Shown here one piece after another: positions 24,843-33,621 of a DNA stretch of 47,543 nucleotides. The stretch comes from DATHWB01 sp040902855 (GTDB lineage Bacteria; Actinomycetota; Acidimicrobiia; Spongiisociales; ZC4RG35). Position 1 is the stretch's first letter; every line of letters begins with the position of its first letter. The translations under genes were made by a program, and so were the position numbers. The stretch lies in the NCBI GenBank assembly GCA_040902855.1, contig JBBDWN010000019.1:1-47543 (forward strand). Reading direction: 5' to 3'. The notes beneath the pieces are model-generated. The model had not been told where the DNA came from, did not search any database, and saw only the letters and a program-made list of their open reading frames with translations.

Positions 24843-27800
24843 TCACATCGTGGCAATCCGTTCTGCGAGTGTGCCGAGCATCGCCATCGCCACCTCTGGA
24901 CGCTCTTCGAGGATGGCCTGGACTTCGGAGCCGCCCAGAACCAGTGTGTGGACGCCGTCGGCGCCGGCGATGCCATCGAACGATCTGGGACGCTTGCGAA
25001 GCAGGGCGAGCTCTCCGACGTGGTTTCCGGGGCCATACGAGCGGACGGGCACCGTGGCGTTCTCACTCTGGCGGGCGATGACCACCTCGCCCGAGACGAT
25101 GATCAGCATCTCGTCGCCTTCTTCGCCCTCGCGGAATATCCATTCATCCGCCTGGTGGTGGCGTTCGGTGGTCACGAGCGCGATGCGCTCGAGGTCTTCG
25201 GGGTCTAACGCTGAGAACATGGGTACTTGCTGGAGGACGAGTACCCGTTGCATCAGGTCGAGCGTCTCGGTTTCGTGCATGAGCGGCAGTTCCCATCTTG
25301 CCAGGGCGGAGCGCACCACGGGGGACGGATCCCGAGAAGCTGCATGCGCCAGCCGCCGGGCGTCGTCCAGGAGTTCCTCACCCAGACAGAGGTATGCCAG
25401 GGCGCGAATCCAGCGGTCGTGGTCCGATGCCAACTCGCGGAGGCTCGTCCAGCGGTCGCGTACGTCTGCGGTCTGGTCCTCCTCCAGGAGGCTCAAGAGA
25501 TCGCCGACCACACCACGGTCGGCCAGGGAGTCGAGAGCCTCCATCGCCTGGCTTCGGGTTTCTTCGATGTCCGACCAGAGACCCCGCATCACCGTCAGCA
25601 TTGCTGCTTCGTTCTCCGGCGTCGTCAGAGCCGTGATTGCCCACCGTTCCAGCCGTTCTTCGCGCGCAGTCAGCAGGCGCACCAGGTAGCCGGCCGTCGC
25701 TGATGGGTGGAGGCGTGAGTCCAGCGCTTGGCGGTGACGACGGAGGTACGCGGCTCGGGCGATCTCCTGGGAGGCCCAGGCGGTGAGGCCGGGGCCGCGT
25801 GCTCCCGTATCCGCCAGGGCATCGAGGGCTGCATCGCTGGCCCGCACCGAGCCCTCTTCCAACACCGTGAGGAGCGCATCGATGCCTTCTCTGGTCCGCG
25901 CCAGTGCGTTGGCGGCGGAGCGACGGGCGACGATCGACGGGTCATCCAGGAGCTTCACGACTCGCGGAACGTGATCGGACCGCGCTGCCAGCAATGGTGC
26001 GGCCGTTGCTCGTACGAGGCGATGGGGGTGGTCGAGGAACGGAGCCAGATCCGCGTCGGTGAGGTCGGGACGCAATTGCAGCGCTTCGAGGGCAACGGTG
26101 ATCTCGTGGGCGACATCCGAATTGAGGAGGGAATCGAAGATCGCTCGACCCGCGGTGCCGCCCTCCACGACGGCCGCCATCGCCCGTACCGACGGGTCGG
26201 GATCTGCCAACACTTTCGTGAGCTCGGCATGGGCCACGGTTTTGCCTGCCAGCGCCATCTCCAGTACCCGTCGCCGCACTTGGGGAGCGGGATCGGCGAG
26301 AAGAGTGGAGTGGTACTCCTGCCAGCCGCGGTCGCCGAGGGCCTCGAGGGCGGCGGTTCTGACGCGCACGTCGCCGTCACCCAGAGCGCGACCCAGCAGG
26401 TGGGAGGCTTCTTCACCGTTCACGCGAGCCAGCGAGGTGGCGGCCATCACCCGCGCCTCGGGGCGAGCATCGTCGAGGCAAGCTGACATCGCCCGCAGCG
26501 TGTCGGCGTCATGTCCCGGTTTCTGCAGCCCTGCGACAGGCATGGTGAACACGTCGGGTAGTCCGCTCCTCACCGCCTCTACCAGTGCCGATCCGTAGGC
26601 ACTGCGCATTCGCCATACCCCGAGTGCGGCTGCCAGTGCGACGACCAGGCCGATCACCGTCTGGGTCTGCCGGGGAAGTGCCGATCCGGCCAGGAGCAAG
26701 GCACCGGACAGCATCGTTCCGAGTTGCAAAGGCCCGGCCGCCATGAACGCCATCACTTGGCCCCGCCGTCGGCTCGTGAGCACGTTGAACAGCGAACTCC
26801 AGGCCGTCATCCCGATGGCGTTCACCGCCACGAACTGAAGGCCCCTCACAACTGTCGCGGTGACGAGTCCGAAGGAGACGATCCAGGTGGAGAAGCCGCC
26901 CACATAGACGAGCGGAACGGCCATGAGGGTGGCGACCACTCCCAAGCGGGCGAAGAGCCGGTTGGTCACGAACAGGGAGACCAGGAACGTGGCGGCAGTT
27001 GCGACTGCAGAGAAGTAGCCCAAATAGGACGCGACCTCCGCTTCGGCCGAAAACGAGGCAGTGACGATCTCGCTGAAGGGAAAGACGACCAAGAAGAGGA
27101 GCGCGCTGAAGGCCACACCCACGCCGGCGGCGATCTTGAGCAAGGGGTTGCTCATGGTCAGATGGAGGCCGGACCGGAAGTCGGCGAGGACCGAGTCAGA
27201 TGCGGGCTGGGAGGCGGTGGGGAAGAATCGTGCGGCGAGACCGGCGACCAGCATCGCTGCCACCACGAGAAGGCCGGCTTGTACCAGCAGGACATTCTCG
27301 GTTCCGAGCACGCGTGCCAGGGGGCCGGTGCTGGCGTTCCCCACCACTCCACCGGCGATACCGGCCGACGCCAACAAGGGAAAAAGGCGCTTGGCCTGGC
27401 GGGTCGTGTACACCTCTCCCGCTGTTGTCCACATCGCGGTGAGGCTGACGGTCATGACGACCTGACCCGTCAACCACACGACGGGGTACACACCGGGGAG
27501 ATCGAAGAAGATCCCCACTCGCTCCAGCACGATGGCGGCACCCGCACCGACGAAGGCGATCGGAAGCCATTTGGCGGCACCCATCCGGCCGAGGCCAGCG
27601 GCGTAGGCGAGGATTCCCACCATCACGACAGGACCGGAGAGGAGGATCATGGTCGGCAGGAACTCCACGCCGAAGCGCAGGAAAAAGAGCGTGTCGGCGG
27701 TGTTGAGTCCCAGACCCTGGTTGGCCTGGGACACGGCGAACAAGACTGCCGTCCACTTGACGGAGGCTCGTTCCTCGGGGCGAACGGGTAACACGCGGTT

Positions 27801-27851
27801 CAGTGTGGGGCGACCTGCCGGTCGATCTCGTTCCGCTGTCGTGTCGGCCAC
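24843..27851 (-). CDS. Transporter-HEAT-cyclic-nucleotide-binding domain fusion protein
   Basis: The 1002-residue protein has three parts. Residues about 30-420 form 12 hydrophobic helices resembling NTT/ATP-ADP carrier-like MFS members (ANQGLGLNTADTLFFLRFG, ASAGIAGGVVGNASTGPLA). Residues about 440-840 are tandem HEAT-like helical pairs (DPSVRAMAAVVEGG, DPAPQVRRRVLEMAL, HRLVRATAAPLLAAR). Residues about 865-1000 are a cNMP-binding domain (VPMFSALDPEDLERIAL, DEWIFREGEEGDEMLIIVSG, GNHVGELALLRKRPRS), with GELAL and an Arg at the phosphate-binding cassette. Transport may be gated by a cyclic nucleotide through the HEAT scaffold; this is inference. GTG start with TAGGCT 6 nt upstream. It converges with herA. 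Confidence 0.85.
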   Translation of the reverse strand: MADTTAERDRPAGRPTLNRVLPVRPEERASVKWTAVLFAVSQANQGLGLNTADTLFFLRFGVEFLPTMILLSGPVVMVGILAYAAGLGRMGAAKWLPIAFVGAGAAIVLERVGIFFDLPGVYPVVWLTGQVVMTVSLTAMWTTAGEVYTTRQAKRLFPLLASAGIAGGVVGNASTGPLARVLGTENVLLVQAGLLVVAAMLVAGLAARFFPTASQPASDSVLADFRSGLHLTMSNPLLKIAAGVGVAFSALLFLVVFPFSEIVTASFSAEAEVASYLGYFSAVATAATFLVSLFVTNRLFARLGVVATLMAVPLVYVGGFSTWIVSFGLVTATVVRGLQFVAVNAIGMTAWSSLFNVLTSRRRGQVMAFMAAGPLQLGTMLSGALLLAGSALPRQTQTVIGLVVALAAALGVWRMRSAYGSALVEAVRSGLPDVFTMPVAGLQKPGHDADTLRAMSACLDDARPEARVMAATSLARVNGEEASHLLGRALGDGDVRVRTAALEALGDRGWQEYHSTLLADPAPQVRRRVLEMALAGKTVAHAELTKVLADPDPSVRAMAAVVEGGTAGRAIFDSLLNSDVAHEITVALEALQLRPDLTDADLAPFLDHPHRLVRATAAPLLAARSDHVPRVVKLLDDPSIVARRSAANALARTREGIDALLTVLEEGSVRASDAALDALADTGARGPGLTAWASQEIARAAYLRRHRQALDSRLHPSATAGYLVRLLTAREERLERWAITALTTPENEAAMLTVMRGLWSDIEETRSQAMEALDSLADRGVVGDLLSLLEEDQTADVRDRWTSLRELASDHDRWIRALAYLCLGEELLDDARRLAHAASRDPSPVVRSALARWELPLMHETETLDLMQRVLVLQQVPMFSALDPEDLERIALVTTERHHQADEWIFREGEEGDEMLIIVSGEVVIARQSENATVPVRSYGPGNHVGELALLRKRPRSFDGIAGADGVHTLVLGGSEVQAILEERPEVAMAMLGTLAERIATM

Positions 27852-27857
27852 CCAGCG

Positions 27858-27863
27858 AGCCTA
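27858..27863 (-). promoter_or_regulatory. Leaderless-type -10 (TAGGCT) 6 nt before the fusion transporter
   Basis: On the minus strand TAGGCT, 6 nt and GTG (27851). No ribosome-binding site is visible. Confidence 0.35.
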
Positions 27864-27987
27864 TCGAATGGGCCACGAGCGGTGCGATGGTCTGGTCAGA
27901 CTTCAGGCGTCATCGTGGCTGAGGAAGTCGCCGCTCTCGTACGCGCCTACGGCGGTTTCGTCAAAGGTCGCAGCTGCATTCGCCGGG

Positions 27988-29172
27988 TCATGGCTGACTC
28001 GCGAAGGTGTCCGCCTTGCGGATGGAATCCCCGAACCGCTCGAGGTCGGTCGTCTCCCACGGTTCGTACACGATCGGGGGAGACACCGCCGTGATGTCAT
28101 GTCCCTCGTTGGCCAGGAACTCCTCGATCTCACGTTTCACCGAGTCCGGACAGACGGGCGAGACGAGAAGTGACCGGATCGATTCCAGCCGCATCCCCGA
28201 GACGTGATCGTCACCTTTGTCCTCGTGGAAGTGAGGGTTCCTGGTCTCCACCTGGAACACGTCCACCAGGGATCGGTTCACCTCCGGATGTGGCGAGGTG
28301 TTCGCCCCGCCGAACTGCTCGAAGAGGTCGACGAACTCGTAGGGTTCGACCGCGAATCCGCCCGCAAACCGGAGCCGCTTGGCGAGTTCGAGGCTCATCG
28401 CGTGTTCGCCCGCGTTGCCGGTCCGAATGATCTCGGTGCCGAACCCGTTGTAGGTGGACAGCAGGAGGTTGAGAAAGCGGTTGGTGACATGGGTGGTGCG
28501 GCCCCACTTGTTGAATACCAGCCGGCCCGCTTCGATCTTCGGTTTGGACTGCCACGAGATCCTCACCATCGCATACGGGGTGGGGGCGAGGTGCAGCCCG
28601 GCCGCGAATACCTTCACGTATTCGTGCACGGCTCCAGGGACGTAGTTGTCTGCGTCGACGAATCCGACATATTCCTTGCCTGCGACCGCGGCGATGAGCA
28701 TGCCGAGCACCATTGCCTCGCCTTTCCCCGCCCGCACGCGTTGTCCGTCGACCAACGGGGCCATGCCCGATGCGACGAGGGCGTCGGCGACCCCTGGGTC
28801 GTCCTGATGAACAGCGATCCCGGCGCGCTCGGCGACATGGCAGAAGCGCTCTAGCAGCCCTCTCTCGATGTCGAACCGATCGATCGGCTCGCGGGCGGAG
28901 GCCGACACGAGGATGATGAGACAGTCGTGGGGAATGCCGGACAACACCCCTTCGATCACCTTCCGGCGCTCGTTCTTGGTGGGGACGATGATCGCCATCC
29001 GGCGCTCCACTGCGTTCATGGCAGCGGGCGGCACGAGGTTCACGAGCCGACCTTCGACGGTTGCTGCATCAGTGCTGTCGTCCAGGCCGGAATCGAGTTC
29101 GATCACCTGGGTCGTCTCGTGGATCCGGACCGCACCGAACCGTTCGTGGCGATGTGGGTGCTCGATCCTCAT
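27988..29172 (-). CDS. mpgS: Mannosyl-3-phosphoglycerate synthase (GT55)
   Basis: The 394-residue protein has the length of archaeal and thermophile MpgS. Landmarks are the N-terminal MRIEHPHRHERFGAVRIHE, AIIVPTKNERRKVIEGVLSGIPH in segments, DDPGVADAL, GKGEAMVLG (149-157), and the GDP-mannose/metal motif GFVDADNYVPGA (D173, D175). MpgS joins GDP-mannose to 3-phosphoglycerate; the product is dephosphorylated to the compatible solute mannosylglycerate. The phosphatase MpgP is not adjacent or elsewhere in the window. manC at 46393-47442 can provide GDP-mannose. ATG with TACCCT 9 nt upstream suggests a leaderless transcript divergent from sbcD. Confidence 0.9.
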   Translation of the reverse strand: MRIEHPHRHERFGAVRIHETTQVIELDSGLDDSTDAATVEGRLVNLVPPAAMNAVERRMAIIVPTKNERRKVIEGVLSGIPHDCLIILVSASAREPIDRFDIERGLLERFCHVAERAGIAVHQDDPGVADALVASGMAPLVDGQRVRAGKGEAMVLGMLIAAVAGKEYVGFVDADNYVPGAVHEYVKVFAAGLHLAPTPYAMVRISWQSKPKIEAGRLVFNKWGRTTHVTNRFLNLLLSTYNGFGTEIIRTGNAGEHAMSLELAKRLRFAGGFAVEPYEFVDLFEQFGGANTSPHPEVNRSLVDVFQVETRNPHFHEDKGDDHVSGMRLESIRSLLVSPVCPDSVKREIEEFLANEGHDITAVSPPIVYEPWETTDLERFGDSIRKADTFASQP

Positions 29173-29181
29173 CCTGCGGCG

Positions 29182-29187
29182 AGGGTA
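29182..29187 (-). promoter_or_regulatory. Leaderless-type -10 (TACCCT) 9 nt before mpgS
   Basis: On the minus strand TACCCT, 9 nt and ATG (29172). The 53-bp gap to sbcD must hold two divergent promoters. Confidence 0.35.
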
Positions 29188-29212
29188 CCGAGGAACTGTC
29201 GGTGCCGGGCGA

Positions 29213-29218
29213 TACAGT
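29213..29218 (+). promoter_or_regulatory. Leaderless-type -10 (TACAGT) 7 nt before sbcD
   Basis: TACAGT, 7 nt and GTG (29226), identical in hexamer and spacing to the UMF1 transporter start at 7841. Confidence 0.45.
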
Positions 29219-29225
29219 CGGCGGC

Positions 29226-30356
29226 GTGAAGGCGCTGCACACCTCCGACTGGCATGTCGGCCGGACGATGCGCGGTCGGAGTCGCGCCGAAGAGCACCGG
29301 GCGGTCCTCACCGAGGTCGTCGGCCAGGCGGGCGAACACGACGTCGATCTCGTCCTCGTCGCCGGCGACCTCTTCGACACGGCCGCTCCGACCCCGGAAT
29401 CCGAACGGATCGTGTTCCGGGCCTTGTTGGACCTGGCGGATGTGGCCCCGGTCGTCATGGTCTCCGGCAATCACGACAATCCGCGCCGGTTCGAGGCCCT
29501 CCAACCGCTCCTCGACCTGGGCAGGGTCACCTCCGTCTCGACGATTCATGCCCCCGCAGACGGAGGCGTCCTCGAATTCGGTGAGATCGGGACGCGGGTC
29601 GTGCCAATCCCCTGGACCAGCCAGCGGGCGATCGTCTCCGCCGACGACCTCATCTCCAAGGATCGGGACGACAACGCCGTTGCCTACATCGACCGAATGC
29701 GCCGGGTGATCGCCGCACTCACCGACGATCTGGCGACGGACACCGTGAACCTCGTCGTCGCCCACCTCATGATGCACGTCGAGCCTTCGATGACGGCCGG
29801 CAGCGAGCGAGTTGCCCACACGGTCTTCGAGTACTCGCTCCCGGCGCAGGTCTTCCCCGGTTCGCTGTCCTACGTGGCGCTCGGTCACCTCCACCGCCCT
29901 CAGCGCATCCCCGCTGCCGCGCCGATCCGCTATTCGGGTTCGGTGCTGCAACTCGACTTCGGCGAAGCCGGTGAGCAAAAGTCGACGGTGCTCGTCGACG
30001 CCGAACCCGGGCGCCCGGCTGGCATGACCGAACTCCCACTCACGGCCGGGACCCGGCTGGCCGTTCTACGCGGGACCCTCGAGCAGGTGGTCGAGCAGGC
30101 AGAGGGGTTCGGGGACGCTCATGTTCGAGTCGTCTTGGACGAGACGGCCAGAGTCGGCCTGGCCGATGAGGTGCGTGAGCGGATCCCGGGAGTCGTCGAC
30201 GTGGCCCTGGAGCGGGCGGAGGACGTGAAGCAACCGATTGGTGAGGCCCGACTGGGGCGCCCGCCGCGCGAACTCTTCGCCGAGTACCTCGCCCGCACCA
30301 ACTCCGACCAGTCGCTCGTCTCGGTCTTCGACGAGCTCTTCGACGAGGTCTCATGA
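29226..30356 (+). CDS. sbcD: Exonuclease SbcD (Mre11 family)
   Basis: The 376-residue metallophosphoesterase nuclease has all five phosphoesterase motifs: TSDWHVG (D8, H10), LVAGDLFD, VSGNHDNP, VVAHLMMH and ALGHLHRPQ. The capping domain follows to about residue 330. With SbcC it cuts DNA ends and hairpins during double-strand break repair. The GTG start fits the family N-terminus (KALHTSDWH) and has TACAGT 7 nt upstream; an upstream frame extension is spurious. sbcC starts inside the stop codon (ATGA). sbcD, sbcC and nurA form one coupled operon. Confidence 0.93.
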   Translation: MKALHTSDWHVGRTMRGRSRAEEHRAVLTEVVGQAGEHDVDLVLVAGDLFDTAAPTPESERIVFRALLDLADVAPVVMVSGNHDNPRRFEALQPLLDLGRVTSVSTIHAPADGGVLEFGEIGTRVVPIPWTSQRAIVSADDLISKDRDDNAVAYIDRMRRVIAALTDDLATDTVNLVVAHLMMHVEPSMTAGSERVAHTVFEYSLPAQVFPGSLSYVALGHLHRPQRIPAAAPIRYSGSVLQLDFGEAGEQKSTVLVDAEPGRPAGMTELPLTAGTRLAVLRGTLEQVVEQAEGFGDAHVRVVLDETARVGLADEVRERIPGVVDVALERAEDVKQPIGEARLGRPPRELFAEYLARTNSDQSLVSVFDELFDEVS

Positions 30357-32716
30357 GGCCGATCTCGCTTCACCTCGCCGGCTTCACCACCTTCAAGAAC
30401 GCCACCGACATCGACTTCGAAGGCGCCGACCTCTTCGCACTGACGGGACCCACCGGATCGGGCAAGTCGAGCGTCATCGACGCGATCTGCTTTGCCCTCT
30501 ACGGCTCCATTCCCCGGCTGAGCGGCGTGGCGCCGGTGGTGTCGCTTGGCAAGCCGGAGGCCCGTATCCGTCTCGTCTTCGCCGTCGAGGATCAGATCTA
30601 CACCGTCACCAGGCTTGTCGCCCGCCAGGGCGACGGGGCGTCCCAGCGCGATGTCCGTCTCGAGGGGCCGGACTTCGTCGTCTCTGGTGTGCGAGAGGTC
30701 GACGCCAGGGTGGAGTCCCTCCTGGGCCTCGGCTTCGATCATTTCACGCGTACCGTCGTGCTCCCACAGGGCCGGTTCGCGGCCTTCCTCGAGGACGGTC
30801 CCGCTGCCCGGGAGAAGCTTCTCAAACAACTCCTCGATCTCGGGGTCTACGAAGAGATGCGCAAGCGGGGAGCATCCCACGCAGTAGGACTCGAGGGCGA
30901 TCTCGCAGTGATCGACGCGCAACTGCACGACCTCCTCGTCGATCCCGATCAGGTTGCCGGAGCCGAGGCCCGACTCGACCGTCTCAAGGCGCTTCGCGGC
31001 GCGATCGAGGAGTCGGCGGCGACCGAGGAGGAACTCACGCTCGGTGTCCGGGAGGCGCGACAAGTGCGCGATCGCGTGTCCGTCGACCTGGAGCGGTTGG
31101 ACGCGGTGAGGCCTCCAGACAATCTCGACGACGTCGCCGAGCGCCTGCGGACGGCGCGCGTCGCATTCGACCAGGCACAGACGGCGAAGCAGGGTGCCGA
31201 AACGGCGTTGAACACCCTTGTCGAGCGACGAGCGGAACTGGGCGAGTTGGCTGCCCTCGATGGGGTGATAAAGACCCACGGACGCGTCTCCGAGATGCGG
31301 GATCGTCTCTTCAAGGGAAACGAGGTGGTGGCCGAAGTCCGGGTCAAGGCGGTGATGGCGGCGAACGCATTGAACGATGCAGAGGTGGCCCTCGATTCGG
31401 CCGACAAGAGGGCCAGATCCGCGGAACGGGCGCACGCAGCCCACGCCATACGGATACAACTGGCGGATGGCGACGAGTGCCCGGTGTGTCTCCGCGCCAT
31501 TCCGTCGGTCCCAGACGTCGACCGACCTGTGGATCTCGAGACCGCAAGCCGGGAGCAGGCGGAGGCGGTGCGCGTCCGGGACGCCGCCGCCGATGGACTT
31601 CGTGTGCTCGATGCGGAGTTGGCTCGGCTCCAAGGACACCTCGAACAGCGCACAGAGGAGCTGGCTGCGGCGGAGGCGACCGCATCCGCCCTGGCGCCGC
31701 TGGACGAGGTGCGGGCATCCAAGGATCGAGCCGTGGCACTCGACAACGAGATCGCCGAGGCTCGTCGCGCGGTGGTCGCGGCGGCGACGGGTGCGGATGA
31801 GTGTGCGCTCGTTCTGGAAAGGGTCGAGAAGGCGGTCGCGGTCGCGGCCGACGCGCTCGCCCGGGGCAGGGACACGCTGGCCGGGCTCGCTCCCCCGGTG
31901 CCTGCTCGGGTCGACGCGGCCGAGGATTGGGCGACCCTCGTCTCGTGGGTGGCGACTCGCAGTACGAAGCTGCGGGAACAGCAGATCGAGTCGGATACCG
32001 TCATCCTCGGTCTGGAGAAACAACTCGAGACGCTGCGACGGTCCTTGCTCGATGAGGCGAGGGAAGCGGGAATCGAGGATCCTGGTGGCGACGTGAAGGT
32101 GGCGGTCGCCTCGGCCATCGCGACCGAGGAGGGGACGCTCGTACGGATGCGCGCCGACCTCGAGAAGAAGCAGGCTCTGGGAGAAAAGCGCAAGGCGTTC
32201 GAGGCCGAACGCCTCCGCTACGACGCCACCGCCAAGCTGTTGCGGTCGAACAAGTTCCAGCAATGGTTGATCGAAGAAGCACTCGTCGGACTGGTTGCGT
32301 TCGCCAATGCCGAGTTGGAGAAGCTGGCAGGCGGCGCGTATTCGTTGGCGGTGGACGGCGGGGAATTCGAGGTGGTCGACCACCGAAACGCCGAGGCGCG
32401 CAGATCGGTCAAGACATTGTCAGGGGGCGAGACCTTCCTCGTGTCGCTCGCACTGGCGTTGGCACTGGCCGAACGCGTGGTGGCGACATCTGCCATCGGC
32501 ACCGCTCGGATCGAGTCGATGTTCCTCGACGAGGGATTCGGGACTCTGGATGCCGAAACCCTCGACACGGTCGCCGCGGTCGTCCAGGAGTTGGGTTCGC
32601 GCGATCGCATGATCGGCCTCGTCACCCACGTCCGCGAGTTGGCCGAGCAGATTCCCGTCCGTTTCGAAGTCAAGAAGCTCCCGAACGGCTCAACGGTCAC
32701 CAGGGTGGAGGCATGA
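30353..32716 (+). CDS. sbcC: Exonuclease SbcC (Rad50/SMC-like ATPase)
   Basis: The 787-residue Rad50-like ATPase has Walker A GPTGSGKS at 32-39 and the Q-loop region VVLPQGRFAAFLEDGP. Two coiled-coil arms surround a zinc hook CPVC (C376, C379). Then come the signature LSGGE (689-693) and Walker B SMFLDEGFGTLD (D726, E727). The arms are much shorter than in E. coli SbcC (about 1048 residues), close to other compact bacterial forms. It forms the SbcCD complex that tethers and resects DNA ends. It is coupled at both ends: ATGA with sbcD and ATGA with nurA. Confidence 0.93.
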   Translation: MRPISLHLAGFTTFKNATDIDFEGADLFALTGPTGSGKSSVIDAICFALYGSIPRLSGVAPVVSLGKPEARIRLVFAVEDQIYTVTRLVARQGDGASQRDVRLEGPDFVVSGVREVDARVESLLGLGFDHFTRTVVLPQGRFAAFLEDGPAAREKLLKQLLDLGVYEEMRKRGASHAVGLEGDLAVIDAQLHDLLVDPDQVAGAEARLDRLKALRGAIEESAATEEELTLGVREARQVRDRVSVDLERLDAVRPPDNLDDVAERLRTARVAFDQAQTAKQGAETALNTLVERRAELGELAALDGVIKTHGRVSEMRDRLFKGNEVVAEVRVKAVMAANALNDAEVALDSADKRARSAERAHAAHAIRIQLADGDECPVCLRAIPSVPDVDRPVDLETASREQAEAVRVRDAAADGLRVLDAELARLQGHLEQRTEELAAAEATASALAPLDEVRASKDRAVALDNEIAEARRAVVAAATGADECALVLERVEKAVAVAADALARGRDTLAGLAPPVPARVDAAEDWATLVSWVATRSTKLREQQIESDTVILGLEKQLETLRRSLLDEAREAGIEDPGGDVKVAVASAIATEEGTLVRMRADLEKKQALGEKRKAFEAERLRYDATAKLLRSNKFQQWLIEEALVGLVAFANAELEKLAGGAYSLAVDGGEFEVVDHRNAEARRSVKTLSGGETFLVSLALALALAERVVATSAIGTARIESMFLDEGFGTLDAETLDTVAAVVQELGSRDRMIGLVTHVRELAEQIPVRFEVKKLPNGSTVTRVEA

Positions 32717-33618
32717 GATTCTCGGTCGAGACCTGGGCGCCCGAATATGGAGCTCCGATCGAGTCTGAGATGGACGACTCGACAACCCCTGTTGATGTCG
32801 GTGTTGAACTGGCAGCCGACGCCTGGCGTCCGCTCGAAGTCGATATCCCGCCGGCACCTGAGGTGGTTTTCGTGGACGGGGTGCGCCGGATCGACGCAAA
32901 CGTGTGGATCGACGACGAGACGGATCCCGCCGCGTACGGGGTGTGCGCGACCTATGCCGCCGGGGCTGTCCGATGCAACGGTTCAGCCGAGATCGTCGAG
33001 GCGCTCGTGGAGCGCAGCCTGTTCACGCCTGCTCGCACCGCCGAACCCATCGACACCCGCCACGGCACCTACGGCGTGGTCCCCACGGTTGGATCCGCCC
33101 CCGAGGATCTCTGGATCGGTATCCAGAAGCGGATGGCGCTGCTGGAGGGACGCGTGTCGGCCAGCCTCGGCGGTTCAGGCCTGGTCGTCGTCGACGGACC
33201 CTTGTCCCACCATCAGCAGGTGGAGGGGGCGGTCGGGTACGTGAAGACCCAGCACGTCCACCATCTGCCACCGGATCTCCGTCCGATCCTCAGGACCATT
33301 CCGGTCGGTCGCCGCACTCCCGTGTTCATGATCGGCGGCACTCGCCAGGTGTTCTCGTGGTATCTCCGGCTCGCGTCGATCGGAGGGCCGATGTCAGGGG
33401 TGGTGCGATGCGAAGTTGCGGCGGTGGGGAAGGCTGCCGACGCAATCGCGAGAGCGGACAAGGTGACGGCGACCCTGCCTCGCTTCGCCTCCCAGGAGCA
33501 CAAGGACCCACGGGCACCTCAGAATCTGTATCCGATCGGGGGCCTCGAGAGAGAACTGCGGCGTCGCCTCGGCGACCAGATGCTCATGTATCGGGCGCTT
33601 CGACGAGCAGCCTCTTGA
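32713..33618 (+). CDS. nurA: NurA-domain nuclease
   Basis: The 301-residue protein has the RNase H-like NurA pattern: VVFVDGVRRIDANVW with D55, GLVVVDGPLSHH with D161, YVKTQHVHHLP, and the C-terminal NLYPIGGLERELRRRLGD. NurA is a 5'-3' exo/endonuclease driven by the HerA translocase. Its position directly after sbcD and sbcC, with an ATGA overlap, reproduces the archaeal mre11-rad50-nurA order; herA lies about 4.5 kb upstream of sbcD. The assignment is by motif and context; overall similarity to archaeal NurA is modest as judged by eye. Confidence 0.78.
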   Translation: MRFSVETWAPEYGAPIESEMDDSTTPVDVGVELAADAWRPLEVDIPPAPEVVFVDGVRRIDANVWIDDETDPAAYGVCATYAAGAVRCNGSAEIVEALVERSLFTPARTAEPIDTRHGTYGVVPTVGSAPEDLWIGIQKRMALLEGRVSASLGGSGLVVVDGPLSHHQQVEGAVGYVKTQHVHHLPPDLRPILRTIPVGRRTPVFMIGGTRQVFSWYLRLASIGGPMSGVVRCEVAAVGKAADAIARADKVTATLPRFASQEHKDPRAPQNLYPIGGLERELRRRLGDQMLMYRALRRAAS

Positions 33619-33621
33619 CGG

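Noticed and set aside
27903..27990. Possible frameshifted extension of mpgS (frame ending SGDFLSHDDA)
   Set aside because: MpgS already has full family length at its own stop, and this frame has no start or ribosome-binding site of its own.
30119..32383. 754-codon open frame antisense to sbcC
   Set aside because: No domain recognised, while the opposite strand encodes a complete SbcC with all motifs.
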